Of a stretch of 41,661 nt of DNA, positions 7,541 through 16,874 are shown piece by piece; positions within the stretch are counted from its first letter, which is position 1, and every line of letters starts with the position of its first letter. The DNA comes from Pseudomonadota bacterium (GTDB lineage: Bacteria > Pseudomonadota > Gammaproteobacteria > Burkholderiales > Burkholderiaceae_C): NCBI GenBank assembly GCA_030535425.1, contig JAUNHQ010000021.1, positions 1-41,661 of the forward strand, read 5' to 3'. The notes under the pieces were generated by a model. That model saw nothing but the letters and a program-made list of their open reading frames with translations, was not told the origin of the DNA and searched no databases. Both the position numbers and the translations under genes were made by a program.

Positions 7541-9937
7541 TTACAGCACGCGCTGCACGCTGTGGGGCTTGAAGCCGAAGCTGGCATCGCGCCCCTTGCG
7601 GGCGCGGGCGGCGCGGGCGTTGTTCAGGCTGCGGATTTCCAGCACTTCTTCGCGCGCCTTGCCACCGCGGCCGATGCCGGTGATGCGCACGCTGCGGGTG
7701 TAGGCGGCGGCGCCAGCCAGGCTGTCTTTGGGCTCCAGGTCCATCAGGGTCAGGCCCCGGCCGCCTTTTTCCATGAGCTTGAGCTCGCCCATTTCAAAGG
7801 TCAGGATGCGCCCGCCGGTGGATACGCAGGCCACATGGGTGGCGGCGACTGCATCAGGCGTTTCTTGCGCTTTGTCTGCCTGCGCCACGGGTGTTTTGGC
7901 GGCCGATCCGGCATCGACCAGCGAGGGGCGGCACACCTGCTCGCCCTGCCCGATGGTGATGAAAGCCTTGCCGCCTTTTTGGCGCGAGAGCATGTGACCC
8001 ACGCAGGCCAAAAAGCCGTAGCCGCCCGATTGCGACAGCAGCAGCGTGGCGCTTTCGGCGCCGGCAAAGTAGTGCAGCGGCTGGGTGCCGGCTTCCAGCT
8101 CGATCAAGGTGGTGATGGGCTGGCCGTCGCCGCGCGCGCCGGGCAGGCTGGCCACGGGGGTGCTGTACACGCGGCCGTTGCTGCCAAAGGTGATGAGCTG
8201 ATCGACCGTGCGGCATTCAAACGCGCCGTACAGGCCGTCGCCGGCTTTGAAGGCAAAGGCGGCGGCGTCGTGCCCGTGGCCCTGGCGGGCGCGCACCCAG
8301 CCTTTTTGGCTGATGACGACGGTGACGGGCTCGTCCAGCACCTTGACTTCGGCCACGGCTTTTTTTTCGGCCTGGATCAGCGTGCGGCGGGCGTCGGCAA
8401 ACTGCTTGGCGTCGGCCTCGATTTCTTTGACCATCAGGCGGCGCAGGCTGGCGGGGTTGGCCAGAATGTCTTGCAGCGCGGTTTGCTGCTGGCGCAGCTC
8501 AGCCAGTTCCTGCTCGATCTTGATGGCCTCCAGCCGGGCCAGCTGGCGCAGGCGGATGTCCAGAATGTCGTCGGCCTGCCGTTCGGTCAGGGCAAAGCGC
8601 GCGATGAGGGCGGCCTTGGGCTCGTCGCTTTCGCGGATGATGGCAATGACCTCGTCGATGTTGAGCAGCACCAGCTGCCGCCCTTCGAGGATGTGGATGC
8701 GGTCTTGCACCTTTTGCAGCCGGTGCTGGCTGCGGCGGGTGATGGTGTGCTGGCGAAACTCGATCCACTCCACCAGCATCTGGCGCAGGCTTTTTTGCAC
8801 CGGCTTGCCGTCCAGCCCCACGCTGGTGAGGTTGATGGGCGCGCTGGTTTCCAAGCTGGTGTGGGCCAGCAGGGTCTGGATGAGATCGCCCTGCCCCACG
8901 CTGCGGCTTTTGGGCGAGAGGACGATGCGCACGGGCGCGTCTTTGCTGGATTCGTCGCGCACTTCGTCCAGCACGGCCAGCACGCTGGCCTTGAGCTGGT
9001 TTTGCTCTTGCGTGAGGGCTTTTTTGCCGGCCTTGACCTTGGGGTTGGTGAGGTCTTCGATTTCTTCCAGCACTTTTTGCGTGCTCACGCCCGGGGGCAG
9101 CTCGGTGACCACCAGCTGCCACTGGCCGCGCGCCAGGTCTTCCACCTTCCAGCGTGCGCGCACTTTCAGGCTGCCGCGGCCGCTGCGGTAGGCGTCTTGA
9201 ATGTCTTGCGCCGTGCTGATGATCTGGCCGCCGCCGGGGTAGTCGGGCCCGGGCAGCAGGGTCAGCAGTTCCTCATCAGCCAGCTTGGGGTTTTTGATGA
9301 GGGCCACGCAGGCATCGGCCACTTCGCGCAGGTTGTGGCTGGGGATTTCGCAGGCCAGGCCCACGGCAATGCCGCTGGCGCCATTGAGCAGGGCAAAGGG
9401 CAGGCGCGCGGGCAGCTGGCGGGGCTCTTGCTCGCGCCCGTCGTAGTTGGGCACGAAGTCCACCGTGCCTTCGTCAATCTCATCGAGCAGCAGGCGGCAG
9501 ATTTTGGACAGGCGCGCCTCGGTGTAGCGCATGGCGGCGGCGCCGTCGCCGTCGCGGCTGCCAAAGTTGCCCTGCCCGTCGATCAGCGGGTAGCGCTGGC
9601 TGAAGTCTTGCGCCATGCGTACCAGCGCGTCGTAGGCGGCGCTGTCGCCGTGGGGGTGGAACTTGCCCAGCACGTCGCCCACCACGCGGGCGCTTTTGAC
9701 CGGGGTGGCGGGGGTGTTGCCGCCCGCGCCGCCATAGCCTAGGCCCATGCGGTCCATCACGTAGAGGATGCGGCGCTGCACGGGCTTTTGCCCGTCGGCC
9801 ACATCGGGCAGCGCGCGGCCCTTGACGACGGACAGCGCATATTCCAGATACGCGCGCTGGGCGTAGGCCGCCAGGGGCAGGCCGTCCTGCCCGTCATCGC
9901 CTGGGCCAGCCAGGTTCAGCTCTGCAAACTCACTCAT
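7541..9937 (-). CDS. parC: DNA topoisomerase IV subunit A
   Basis: ParC is the DNA-cutting subunit of topoisomerase IV, which unlinks daughter chromosomes together with ParE. The 798-residue protein has the winged-helix core [12 protein letters not shown], the quinolone-region motif [12 protein letters not shown] (Ser99 and Asp103 at the positions of E. coli Ser80 and Glu84, so no classic resistance change is seen), the catalytic Tyr138 in [10 protein letters not shown] and the usual long coiled-coil tower. The C-terminal beta-pinwheel is shorter than in E. coli but typical of betaproteobacteria. Its partner parE lies 8.8 kb away on the same strand, separated by a transglycosylase and a catabolic cassette. 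Confidence 0.97.
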   Translation of the reverse strand: MSEFAELNLAGPGDDGQDGLPLAAYAQRAYLEYALSVVKGRALPDVADGQKPVQRRILYVMDRMGLGYGGAGGNTPATPVKSARVVGDVLGKFHPHGDSAAYDALVRMAQDFSQRYPLIDGQGNFGSRDGDGAAAMRYTEARLSKICRLLLDEIDEGTVDFVPNYDGREQEPRQLPARLPFALLNGASGIAVGLACEIPSHNLREVADACVALIKNPKLADEELLTLLPGPDYPGGGQIISTAQDIQDAYRSGRGSLKVRARWKVEDLARGQWQLVVTELPPGVSTQKVLEEIEDLTNPKVKAGKKALTQEQNQLKASVLAVLDEVRDESSKDAPVRIVLSPKSRSVGQGDLIQTLLAHTSLETSAPINLTSVGLDGKPVQKSLRQMLVEWIEFRQHTITRRSQHRLQKVQDRIHILEGRQLVLLNIDEVIAIIRESDEPKAALIARFALTERQADDILDIRLRQLARLEAIKIEQELAELRQQQTALQDILANPASLRRLMVKEIEADAKQFADARRTLIQAEKKAVAEVKVLDEPVTVVISQKGWVRARQGHGHDAAAFAFKAGDGLYGAFECRTVDQLITFGSNGRVYSTPVASLPGARGDGQPITTLIELEAGTQPLHYFAGAESATLLLSQSGGYGFLACVGHMLSRQKGGKAFITIGQGEQVCRPSLVDAGSAAKTPVAQADKAQETPDAVAATHVACVSTGGRILTFEMGELKLMEKGGRGLTLMDLEPKDSLAGAAAYTRSVRITGIGRGGKAREEVLEIRSLNNARAARARKGRDASFGFKPHSVQRVL

Positions 9938-9980
9938 TCAGCAAACCACTTCTTTCAGCAAACAAGCTCGATGGGAGAAA

Positions 9981-10022
9981 AAGAAAAAGCCGCGCCGCCC
10001 TGTGCCCGATGGCCGGCGCGGC
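9981..10022 (-). terminator. Rho-independent terminator after the transglycosylase gene
   Basis: On the minus strand a perfect 9-bp stem GCCGCGCCG/CGGCGCGGC (10022-10014 with 9997-9989) with a 16-nt loop is followed at once by TTTTTCTTTTTCTC. It lies just past the stop codon of the lytic transglycosylase (10037) and before parC, so parC should need its own promoter in the remaining 45 bp or depend on read-through. Confidence 0.8.
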
Positions 10023-10036
10023 ACCCGTGCGGGCCG

Positions 10037-11050
10037 CTACACGCCGCCGGGCACGAGGGTGGGCACGGCACTGGGCTCGGTCGTGTGGGCATCTGGCGCC
10101 CCCTCCGGCACACCGGGCTCGGCATGCAGCATCGGCGCAAGCGGTGCCTGCGGGGCGCTGACCAGATTCACCCGTATGCGCCCGCTGACCATGCGCCCCG
10201 GGCGCGCCGGGCGATCCACCGCTGGCATGGGCGCGCGGTTGACGGCCCGTGCCAAGGGCGCGGCCGCCGCCCTTTCAGCCGCCTGGGCGGCGGGCTGAAA
10301 CAGGCCGTACAGGCCCATCACGGTTTTGACGTAGTGCTGCGTTTCCTTGTAGCCAGGCACCTGGTTGCCGGCGCGGCGCACGGCGCCCTGCCCGGCGTTG
10401 TAGGCGGCCACGGCCAGCTCGGTATTGCCTTCAAACAAGTGCATCAGATACGCCAGATGGCGCGCGCCTGCAAAGATGTTGGTGCGCGGGTCGGTCAGTT
10501 TTTGCTGCGCCGTGCGCGCGGCGGTGGCAGAGCCGGGGTCAGCCGCATCGGCCACCACGCCGTACTGGCTGGCGGTGCTGGGCAGCAGCTGCATCAGGCC
10601 CACGGCACCCTTGGGCGACACGGCCTGCGGGTCAAAGCCCGATTCGGCGGCAATGACCGCCTTGATGAGCGCGTAATCCACCTTGTGGGCCTTGGCAGCG
10701 GCGCGGATGTGGTGGCGCACGGCCTTGTAGCCGATGACGTAGTCAATGGCCTTGAAACGACGTGGCGGCTCAAACCCGCTGGGCCGCAGGCCCGTTGCGC
10801 CGCTGCTGGCAGGCACCAGCCCCAAAGCGCTGGCGCCCAGGTCCAGCCTGGCCAGATCCGCACCCTTGTAAAACAGCTGGTAGCGCACATCCACCTGCGT
10901 GGCGGCAAAGTGGGTAATGCCCGCCTCATCCATGTAGCCCCACAGGTCGGCATGGGCGCTGGCAACGGGCAGCAGCAAGGCCGCGCACAGCCTAAGCGCT
11001 GTGGCGGCACGCAGGCAAGGCAGGCCGGGGCGGGTGTGTGCGGGTGTCAT
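10037..11050 (-). CDS. Lytic murein transglycosylase (SLT domain) with DUF4124-like N-terminus
   Basis: The SLT domain cleaves glycan strands of peptidoglycan. The protein has a signal peptide (about residues 1-34, ending ASAHA), a DUF4124-like strand region DLWGYMDEAGITHFA, and then the lysozyme-like domain with the catalytic Glu in AVIAAESGFDP followed by SPKGAVGLMQLLPSTA and AVAAYNAGQGAV, all canonical. The last 90 residues are Ala/Pro-rich and probably disordered. I chose the ATG at 11050 (337 residues); 11071 is also possible. The longest frame starts at 11131, inside a terminator stem, so that start is unlikely. It lies between parC and the Bug genes. Confidence 0.88.
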   Translation of the reverse strand: MTPAHTRPGLPCLRAATALRLCAALLLPVASAHADLWGYMDEAGITHFAATQVDVRYQLFYKGADLARLDLGASALGLVPASSGATGLRPSGFEPPRRFKAIDYVIGYKAVRHHIRAAAKAHKVDYALIKAVIAAESGFDPQAVSPKGAVGLMQLLPSTASQYGVVADAADPGSATAARTAQQKLTDPRTNIFAGARHLAYLMHLFEGNTELAVAAYNAGQGAVRRAGNQVPGYKETQHYVKTVMGLYGLFQPAAQAAERAAAAPLARAVNRAPMPAVDRPARPGRMVSGRIRVNLVSAPQAPLAPMLHAEPGVPEGAPDAHTTEPSAVPTLVPGGV

Positions 11051-11129
11051 GACAAGGGGCAGCAGATGCATCAGTCCACCAGCGGCGTGTCGGCGCAAAG
11101 CCGGGTGTCGGTATGCAGAAACGGGACGC

Positions 11130-11161
11130 AAAAAGGTGGGAATAGATACAGTATTCCCACC
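11130..11161 (-). terminator. Rho-independent terminator after the tandem Bug genes
   Basis: GGTGGGAATA (11135-11144) and TATTCCCACC (11152-11161) form a perfect 10-bp stem with a 7-nt loop. On the minus strand it is followed by TTTTT (11134-11130), 70 bp after the stop of the Bug gene at 11231. On the plus strand it is followed by ATTTT, so weak bidirectional action is possible. The perfect symmetry could also make it an operator, but the T-tract favours termination. Confidence 0.75.
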
Positions 11162-11230
11162 ATTTTAGATGCCTGCGGCAACCGCTGCCCCTGGCACCCG
11201 CCGCAGGGCGCCGCGCATGGCTTGAAAGGT

Positions 11231-12199
11231 TTAGCTGACCATGCCGGACGTGCTCATGATCTCGCGCAGGCTGGTGAATTGCGATTGCACGAACTGGCTG
11301 AACTCGTCACCGGTCAGCAAGGCCGGGGTCCAGTCGTACTTTTTCAGCGCGTCTTGCCAGGTGGGGGTTTGCGTGGCGGCGACGATGGCCTGAATCAGCG
11401 CCTGGCGCTGCGCGGGCGTGATGCCCACGCCGCCAAAAATGCCGCGCCAGTTGCCGATTTCGACGTTGATGCCCAGCTCTTTGAGCGTGGGTACGTCGGC
11501 TATGCCGGGCAGGCGCTGCGGCGCCGTGACCGCCACGGCGCGCATCTTGCCGGTGTGGATGTACTCGGCAAACTCGCTGTAGCCCGAGCCGCCCAGGGTC
11601 ACGTTGCCGCCCAGAATGGCCGCCGTGGCTTCGCCGCCGCCGCGAAAGGCCACGTAATTGATCTTGGCCGGGTCCACCCCCACTTCGCGCGCCAGCATGG
11701 CAGCGGCAATGTGCTCGGTAGAGCCGCGCGAGCCACCACCCCACTTGACGCTGCCGGGGGCTTTCTTGAGCTGGGTCACCACATCCGCCATGGTTTTGAA
11801 AGGCGAATTGGCGGGCAGCACGTACACGGCGTATTCGGTGGTCAAGCGCGCCAGAGGGGTGGCCGACATCAGCTGCAGGGGTGATTTGCTGCCGATCAGG
11901 CCACCCACCATGGTGGTGCCGGTCATGATCATCTGGTTCGCATCACCTTTGGCGCTGGAAAGAAAAGGCGCCAGCGCCAGTGCGCCAGAAGCACCGCCCT
12001 TGTTGTCGTAGTTGACCGAAGCGGCCTGCTTGGCCTCTTGCAAGGCGCGGCCCAGGGTGCGGGCCGTGGTGTCCCAGCCGCCGCCGGGGTTGGCGGGAAT
12101 CATGATTTTCAAATGAGCGCCAGCCTGGGCGCGGGCAGGCAGGCCAGCGCCCAGTGCGGCCAAGGCGGCCAGGCTTTTGAGAAAGGTGTCGCGACGCAT
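11231..12199 (-). CDS. Bug-family periplasmic receptor, TctC-like
   Basis: Bug proteins are periplasmic receptors for carboxylates, named after Bordetella uptake genes; TctC, which binds citrate and tricarballylate, is the classic member. The 322-residue protein has a signal peptide (MRRDTFLKSLAALAALG..., ending PARAQA) and then the Bug strand IMIPANPGGGWDTTARTLG. The Trp in PGGGWD is typical of TctC-like receptors rather than general Bug proteins. Further blocks are GWNNKGG-like YDNKGGASGA and the C-terminal NWRGIFGGVGI. A Shine-Dalgarno (AGGAGG) precedes the ATG. No TctA/TctB membrane subunits are here, so it must use components encoded elsewhere or act in sensing. It lies 47 bp behind another Bug gene. 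Confidence 0.9.
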   Translation of the reverse strand: MRRDTFLKSLAALAALGAGLPARAQAGAHLKIMIPANPGGGWDTTARTLGRALQEAKQAASVNYDNKGGASGALALAPFLSSAKGDANQMIMTGTTMVGGLIGSKSPLQLMSATPLARLTTEYAVYVLPANSPFKTMADVVTQLKKAPGSVKWGGGSRGSTEHIAAAMLAREVGVDPAKINYVAFRGGGEATAAILGGNVTLGGSGYSEFAEYIHTGKMRAVAVTAPQRLPGIADVPTLKELGINVEIGNWRGIFGGVGITPAQRQALIQAIVAATQTPTWQDALKKYDWTPALLTGDEFSQFVQSQFTSLREIMSTSGMVS

Positions 12200-12246
12200 G
12201 CTGTGTGCCTCCTGAAGTCGTGGTTGAGATGAATGAAACGGGCGTT

Positions 12247-13233
12247 TCAGTCCGCCTGGATGTTTGCGCTTTGGACGATGCGCTGGAATTTGGCACTTTC
12301 GGCTTGCACAAAGCTGCGAAATTGCGCCAGGTCCATGGGGCTGAGCTCGCCGCCCTGGTCTTGCAGGCGTTTGGCCAGTTCGGGTTTTTTCAGCGCCGCG
12401 TTGATGGCCTGGTTGAGCGTTTGCAGCACCGCATCGGGGGTGCGCGCAGGGGCGAAGACGCCAAACCAGTTGGCCAGCTCGTAGTTGGCTAGCGGCGGGT
12501 ATTCAGACAAAGCCGGTATGTTGGGCGCGAAAGCGGTGCGCTTGGCGGAAGTGACGGCCAAGGGCTTGACCTTGCCATCGGCAATGAAGCTGCGTGCGGC
12601 GGCGTAGCTCACGAAGGTCAGCGGCACGGTGCCTGCAACCACGTCAACCAGTTGCCCTGAAGCCCCCTTGTACGGCGCGTGTACCAGCTCAATGCCCGCC
12701 AGCTGCGCCAGCAGCGCACCGTTGAGGTGCTGCGGATTGCCCACCCCGCTGGAGGAATACACCACTTGGTCAGGATGTTGCTTGGCGTAGGCCACCAGCT
12801 CGGCCACCGTGTTGGGGGCAAAGCTTTTGCTGGCCACCAGTACATTGGGCACTTTGCTCACCAAGGCCACGGGGATCAGCTCGGTGGCGGGGTCGTAGCC
12901 CATGCGGCCTTTGTAGACAAAGGGGTTGATGGCGGTTTCACCCGCAGAGCCCATGAGCAAGGTGTAGCCGTCAGGCTTGGCCTTGGCCACGGCGCGCGCG
13001 CCAATCATGCCGCTGGCGCCAGGCTTGTTGTCCACGATCACGTTTTGCTTGAGCGAAGCGCGCAGCTCCTCGGCCAGCAGCCGGGCCATGGCGTCCACCC
13101 CGCCGCCCGCTGAAAAAGGCACAACGATGGTGATGGTCTTGGCCGGGTAGGTCTGTGCCTGGGCCAAGCCAGACCAGGCCAGACAAGCGGCCAGTGCAGT
13201 GCTGGCCAAGGCCAGTCGTCGGGTGGGGTTCAT
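12247..13233 (-). CDS. Bug-family periplasmic receptor
   Basis: This second Bug receptor has 328 residues, a Sec signal peptide ending AQA (about residue 27), the ligand-loop IVVPFSAGGGVDAMARLLAE, and the characteristic NKPGASGMIGA and KPDGYTLLMG blocks with a later VPYKG-like HAPYKGASGQ. It lacks the Trp of the TctC type, so its ligand probably differs from that of its neighbour. A GAGGAG Shine-Dalgarno lies 7 bp before the ATG at 13233. It is transcribed divergently from the aconitase gene, with only 84 bp between the start codons, so the two sides probably share control. Confidence 0.92.
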   Translation of the reverse strand: MNPTRRLALASTALAACLAWSGLAQAQTYPAKTITIVVPFSAGGGVDAMARLLAEELRASLKQNVIVDNKPGASGMIGARAVAKAKPDGYTLLMGSAGETAINPFVYKGRMGYDPATELIPVALVSKVPNVLVASKSFAPNTVAELVAYAKQHPDQVVYSSSGVGNPQHLNGALLAQLAGIELVHAPYKGASGQLVDVVAGTVPLTFVSYAAARSFIADGKVKPLAVTSAKRTAFAPNIPALSEYPPLANYELANWFGVFAPARTPDAVLQTLNQAINAALKKPELAKRLQDQGGELSPMDLAQFRSFVQAESAKFQRIVQSANIQAD

Positions 13234-13264
13234 GCAGTCTCCTCAAAACAGGTGCTCAGGGCGT

Positions 13265-13310
13265 TTGACGACACCCTGAAATTGCACTTTATTTTGAAAA
13301 TATGCAAAAT
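13265..13310 (+). promoter_or_regulatory. Candidate promoter and operator between Bug and aconitase genes
   Basis: A plausible sigma-70 promoter toward aconitase is TTGACG (13265-13270), 17 bp, TTTATT (13288-13293). Overlapping the -10 element is the inverted repeat ATTTTG-N8-CAAAAT (13291-13310). A repressor bound there would block transcription. The FadR-type regulator encoded two genes away is the obvious candidate (inference). The Bug gene on the other strand starts 58 bp away. Confidence 0.45.
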
Positions 13311-13317
13311 GCAAGCC

Positions 13318-15954
13318 ATGAAAACCCCGCATGTCCCCCACACCGCCGCGTTTGACTGGGCGGGCGAAAGCTTCACCATCGTTGACTTGCCTGCTGTGAT
13401 GGGGGAGCGCTTGCAGGCCCTGCCCACGGTGCTGCGCCTGCTGGCGGAAAACGCCATTCGCCATTTGCAAGGGGCGGAGCTGGACGCCGCGCTGAACGCG
13501 CTGGCCGACTGGTTGGCACAAGGCAGCAGCACGCATGAGATTGCGTTTCAGCCCGGCCGTGTGCTGATGCACGACACCACCAGCACCCCCGCGCTGGTGG
13601 ATGTGGCGGCCATGCGCGATGCGCTGGCCGAGGCCGGGGCCGACCCCACGGCGCTCAACCCCGTGTTGCCCGTGGAGGTGTCGGTAGACCATTCCCTGGC
13701 CGTGGAAGCCTATGCCCGCCCTGGCGCGGCAGAGGAGAACATGGGCTTTGAAATCCGCCGCAATGCCGAGCGCTACCGTTTTTTGCGCTGGGCTTCAGGG
13801 GCTTTGCAGGGCGTGCACATCAACCCGCCGGGCACGGGCATCATGCACACCATCAATCTGGAGCAGCTGGCCACCGTGGTGACGGCGCTGGAGCAGCGTG
13901 GCCAGCGCTGGCTGGCGCCGGACATGATGATCGGCACCGACAGCCACACGCCCATGGTCAACGGCATTGGCGTGCTGGGCTGGGGCGTGGGCGGCCTGGA
14001 GGCGCAAACGGTGATGTTCGGCATGCCCACCATGCTGCGCATTCCCGACGTGGTGGGCGTTCGCCTGCTGGGCCAACTGCCGCCGGGTGTGCTGGCCACC
14101 GACCTGGCCCTGACCATCACCCAGCGGCTGCGCGCGCTGGATGTGACAGGCGACTTTGTGGAGTTCTTCGGCCCCGGCGTGTCCGGCCTGACAGCGGGCG
14201 ATCGCGCCGTGATTGCCAACATGGCCCCCGAATACGGCGCCACCACCGGCTTTTTTGCTGTGGATGCGAACACCCTGGCCTATCTGCGCGAAACGGGCCG
14301 CAGCCCGGCGCACGTGGCCCGCGCCGAGGCGTATTTGCGCCGCACCGGCCTGTGGTTTGACCCCGCCGCCACGCCGCGTTACACCCGCACGCTGGACATT
14401 GACTTAAGCCGCATCGCCCTGCACGTGGCCGGCCCGCGCCGCCCGCAGGATTTGCTGCCCGCGTCAGACACGGGCCTGGCGCTGGCCCAAACGGGCTTTG
14501 CGCCCAGCGCCGACCACGCAGACAGCGCCTTGCCGCGTTTTCCCGTGGCGCTGGCGGCCATCACCAGTTGCACCAACACCTCAGACCCGGCCTTGCTCAT
14601 CGCCGCAGGCTTGCTGGCGCGCAAGGCGCGGGCGCGCGGGCTGCGGCCACCGGCCTGGGTCAAAACCTCGCTGGCCCCCGGCTCACCCGCCGCAGCCAGC
14701 TACCTGCAACGCGCGGGCCTGCTGGACGATTTGCAGGCCGTGGGCTTTGGCATCGTGGGCTATGGCTGCACCACCTGCATCGGCAACTCAGGCCCCTTGA
14801 CCGACGCCGTGGCCCAGGCCCAGCGCGAAGGCGCGGCCAAGGGCGTGGCCATTTTGTCGGGCAACCGCAACTTTCCGGGGCGGGTGCATCCCGACATTGA
14901 GCTGAGCTTCATCATGTCCCCGCCCCTGGTCATTGCCTTTGCGCTGGCTGGCGACGCGGCCTGCCAGATCGAGCAAGACCCGCTGCAAACCGCCCCTGAT
15001 GGCACGCCGGTGTACCTGCGCGAGCTGTGGCCCACGCCCGACGAAGTGGCCCAGTGCCTGCGCAAAGGTTTGGCGGCAGAAGACTTTCGGCGCGACTTTC
15101 GCATGGCCAGCGCCAACCCGCGCTGGGCCGCGCTGCAAGCGCCCCAGGGCGCGCTGTTTCCGTGGGATGCGCGTTCCACCATCTTGCGCCGCCCGCCTTT
15201 TGCCGCCCTGAGCGAAGGCAGCCAGCTGGGCCATTACACGGCCTACCCGCTGCTGGTGCTGGGCGATGACGTGACCACCGACCACATCTCGCCCGCCAGC
15301 GCCATTCCGACCGACAGCCTGGTGGCCGATTTTCTGGTGGCGCGCGGCGAAGACCGGGCCGACCTGAACGTGTTTGCCTCGCGCCGTGGCAACTGGGAAG
15401 TGATGCTGCGCGCGGCGTTTCACAGCAAGACCCTGGTCAACCTGCTGCAAGCCGGCATGCCGGTGGCCCACACCCTGCACGTGCCCAGCGGCGAGGTGCA
15501 GCCCATCTGGAACGTGGCCGAACGCTACCGCCAGGCGGGCGACTCGGTGGTGCTGGTGGCTGGCGAGCGCTACGGCATGGGCTCCTCGCGCGACTGGGCG
15601 GCCAAGGGCCAGCGCCTGCTGGGCATACGCGCCGTGCTGGCGGTCAGTTATGAGCGCATTCACCGCTCCAACCTCATCGGCATGGGCATCTTGCCCCTGC
15701 TGCTGCCCGAAGGCGTCACCCCTGCCACGCTGGCCATCGCGCCGGGTGACCGCATTGAAGTGGCCGCCGATGCCGCGCACATTCGCCCGCGCAGGCCGGT
15801 GGCTGTGACATTGCACCGTGCCAACGGCCAAGTGCAGCGCCTGAACGCCACTGCAGCCGTGGAAACCCAGCTGGAAGTGCAACTGCTGCACGCGGGCGGG
15901 GTGATTCCCACCATCTTGCAGCAGACGCTGCGCGCGCAGCAGGCCGCCGCATGA
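13318..15954 (+). CDS. acnA: Aconitate hydratase (AcnA/IRP type)
   Basis: Aconitase isomerises citrate and isocitrate through cis-aconitate using a [4Fe-4S] cluster. The protein (878 residues from the ATG at 13318) has the three cluster cysteines Cys418 in AITSCTNTS, Cys484 and Cys487 in GYGCTTCIGN, and the swivel-domain motif YGMGSSRDWAAKG with active-site Ser and Arg. The length and order fit the AcnA family rather than AcnB. Being in a regulator-receptor-lactonase cluster, it is probably a specialised paralogue for an imported tricarboxylate; the housekeeping copy would lie elsewhere (inference). No prpF is nearby, which argues against the AcnD methylcitrate route. The stop overlaps the start of the GntR gene (ATGA). 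Confidence 0.93.
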   Translation: MKTPHVPHTAAFDWAGESFTIVDLPAVMGERLQALPTVLRLLAENAIRHLQGAELDAALNALADWLAQGSSTHEIAFQPGRVLMHDTTSTPALVDVAAMRDALAEAGADPTALNPVLPVEVSVDHSLAVEAYARPGAAEENMGFEIRRNAERYRFLRWASGALQGVHINPPGTGIMHTINLEQLATVVTALEQRGQRWLAPDMMIGTDSHTPMVNGIGVLGWGVGGLEAQTVMFGMPTMLRIPDVVGVRLLGQLPPGVLATDLALTITQRLRALDVTGDFVEFFGPGVSGLTAGDRAVIANMAPEYGATTGFFAVDANTLAYLRETGRSPAHVARAEAYLRRTGLWFDPAATPRYTRTLDIDLSRIALHVAGPRRPQDLLPASDTGLALAQTGFAPSADHADSALPRFPVALAAITSCTNTSDPALLIAAGLLARKARARGLRPPAWVKTSLAPGSPAAASYLQRAGLLDDLQAVGFGIVGYGCTTCIGNSGPLTDAVAQAQREGAAKGVAILSGNRNFPGRVHPDIELSFIMSPPLVIAFALAGDAACQIEQDPLQTAPDGTPVYLRELWPTPDEVAQCLRKGLAAEDFRRDFRMASANPRWAALQAPQGALFPWDARSTILRRPPFAALSEGSQLGHYTAYPLLVLGDDVTTDHISPASAIPTDSLVADFLVARGEDRADLNVFASRRGNWEVMLRAAFHSKTLVNLLQAGMPVAHTLHVPSGEVQPIWNVAERYRQAGDSVVLVAGERYGMGSSRDWAAKGQRLLGIRAVLAVSYERIHRSNLIGMGILPLLLPEGVTPATLAIAPGDRIEVAADAAHIRPRRPVAVTLHRANGQVQRLNATAAVETQLEVQLLHAGGVIPTILQQTLRAQQAAA

Positions 15955-16874
15955 CGGCGGTGGCCTGCGGGCAGAATCTGGCGGCCATGAATTCCGCCAA
16001 GCTGATTGCCGCCCAGATCGTTGAGCTGATTCGCCAGGAACCCCTGCCCCCCGGCAGCCACCTGCCTGCCCAATGGCTGGCCGACCGGCTGGCCGTCTCG
16101 CGCACCCCCGTCAACGAAGCCCTGGCTGCCTTGCACGCCCAGGGTGTGCTGGAGCGGCGCAAAAACCGGGGCTACTTTCTGGCCCAGCCGGTGGACGCGG
16201 CCGCCGCACCCGCCGCCCCGGCCCAGGCGGATGACACGGCCACCCAAGCCTATTTCGCCATTGCCGAAGACCTGCGGCGCGGCGATCTGCCACAGCAAGT
16301 GTCTGAAGTGCTGCTGAAGCAGCGCTACCAATTGAGCGCCGCGCAGCTCAAGGCCGTGCTCAGCCGCATGACGCAAGAAGGCTGGGTGCAGAAAAAACGC
16401 GGCTATGGCTGGGCTTTTCAGGGCATGTTGACCACGCCGCAAAGCCTGCTGCAAACCTACCGCCTGCGGCTGGCGCTGGAGCCGGCTGCCCTGCTGGAGC
16501 CGGGCTACCACCTGGCGCCCGAGGTGATTGCGCGCTGCCGCGCCGCTGAAGAGCACCTGCTGGCCGGCGGCATTGACACCGCCACGCCCGACCAATTGCA
16601 CGAGCGCGGCGTGCGCTTTCACGAAGCGCTGGTGGAAGCCTCAGGCAACCCCTTTTTCATCGACACCATCCGGCGCGTGAACCACATCCGCCGCCTGATT
16701 TCGTACCGCTCCATGCAGGACCGCGCCCGCTACCCCGAGCACTGCCGCCAGCACCTGCACATTCTGGATTTGCTGGCGCAAGGCCGCCAGGCCGACGCCG
16801 CCCAGCACCTGCGCACCCATCTGGAGCGCACCCTCGCCAACCTGCAACACATCAGCCCCTTGCTCACACCATGA
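15951..16874 (+). CDS. GntR-family (FadR/FCD) regulator with two N-terminal winged helices
   Basis: Residues 14-79 are a GntR winged helix (WLADRLAVSRTPVNEALAAL, GVLERRKNRGYFLA). After an Ala/Pro linker, residues 96-157 form what looks like a second winged helix (LLKQRYQLSAAQLKAVLSRM, GWVQKKRGYGW). Residues 163-300 are an FCD ligand-binding domain with RFHEAL (His224), the His-rich YPEHCRQHLHIL, and HLRTHL, which fit the metal-binding FCD pattern. FCD proteins usually sense carboxylates. The ATG at 15951 overlaps the aconitase stop; the ATG at 15987 is an alternative start. It probably represses this cluster through the palindrome at 13291-13310. The doubled DNA-binding region is unusual for the family. 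Confidence 0.88.
   Translation: MTAVACGQNLAAMNSAKLIAAQIVELIRQEPLPPGSHLPAQWLADRLAVSRTPVNEALAALHAQGVLERRKNRGYFLAQPVDAAAAPAAPAQADDTATQAYFAIAEDLRRGDLPQQVSEVLLKQRYQLSAAQLKAVLSRMTQEGWVQKKRGYGWAFQGMLTTPQSLLQTYRLRLALEPAALLEPGYHLAPEVIARCRAAEEHLLAGGIDTATPDQLHERGVRFHEALVEASGNPFFIDTIRRVNHIRRLISYRSMQDRARYPEHCRQHLHILDLLAQGRQADAAQHLRTHLERTLANLQHISPLLTP

Noticed and set aside
7334-9742. An 802-codon plus-strand frame opposite parC.
   Set aside because: It is antisense to a secure parC; GC-rich third positions leave the opposite strand open. Composition (Gly, Ala, Gln, His, Val rich) is that of a shadow.
11135-11161. The perfect GGTGGGAATA inverted repeat as an operator.
   Set aside because: It is followed by five Ts on the minus strand and lies after a gene end, which fits a terminator better.
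9788-11884. A 698-codon plus-strand frame across parC, transglycosylase and a Bug gene.
   Set aside because: It crosses three secure opposite-strand genes and both terminators, so it cannot be a real gene.
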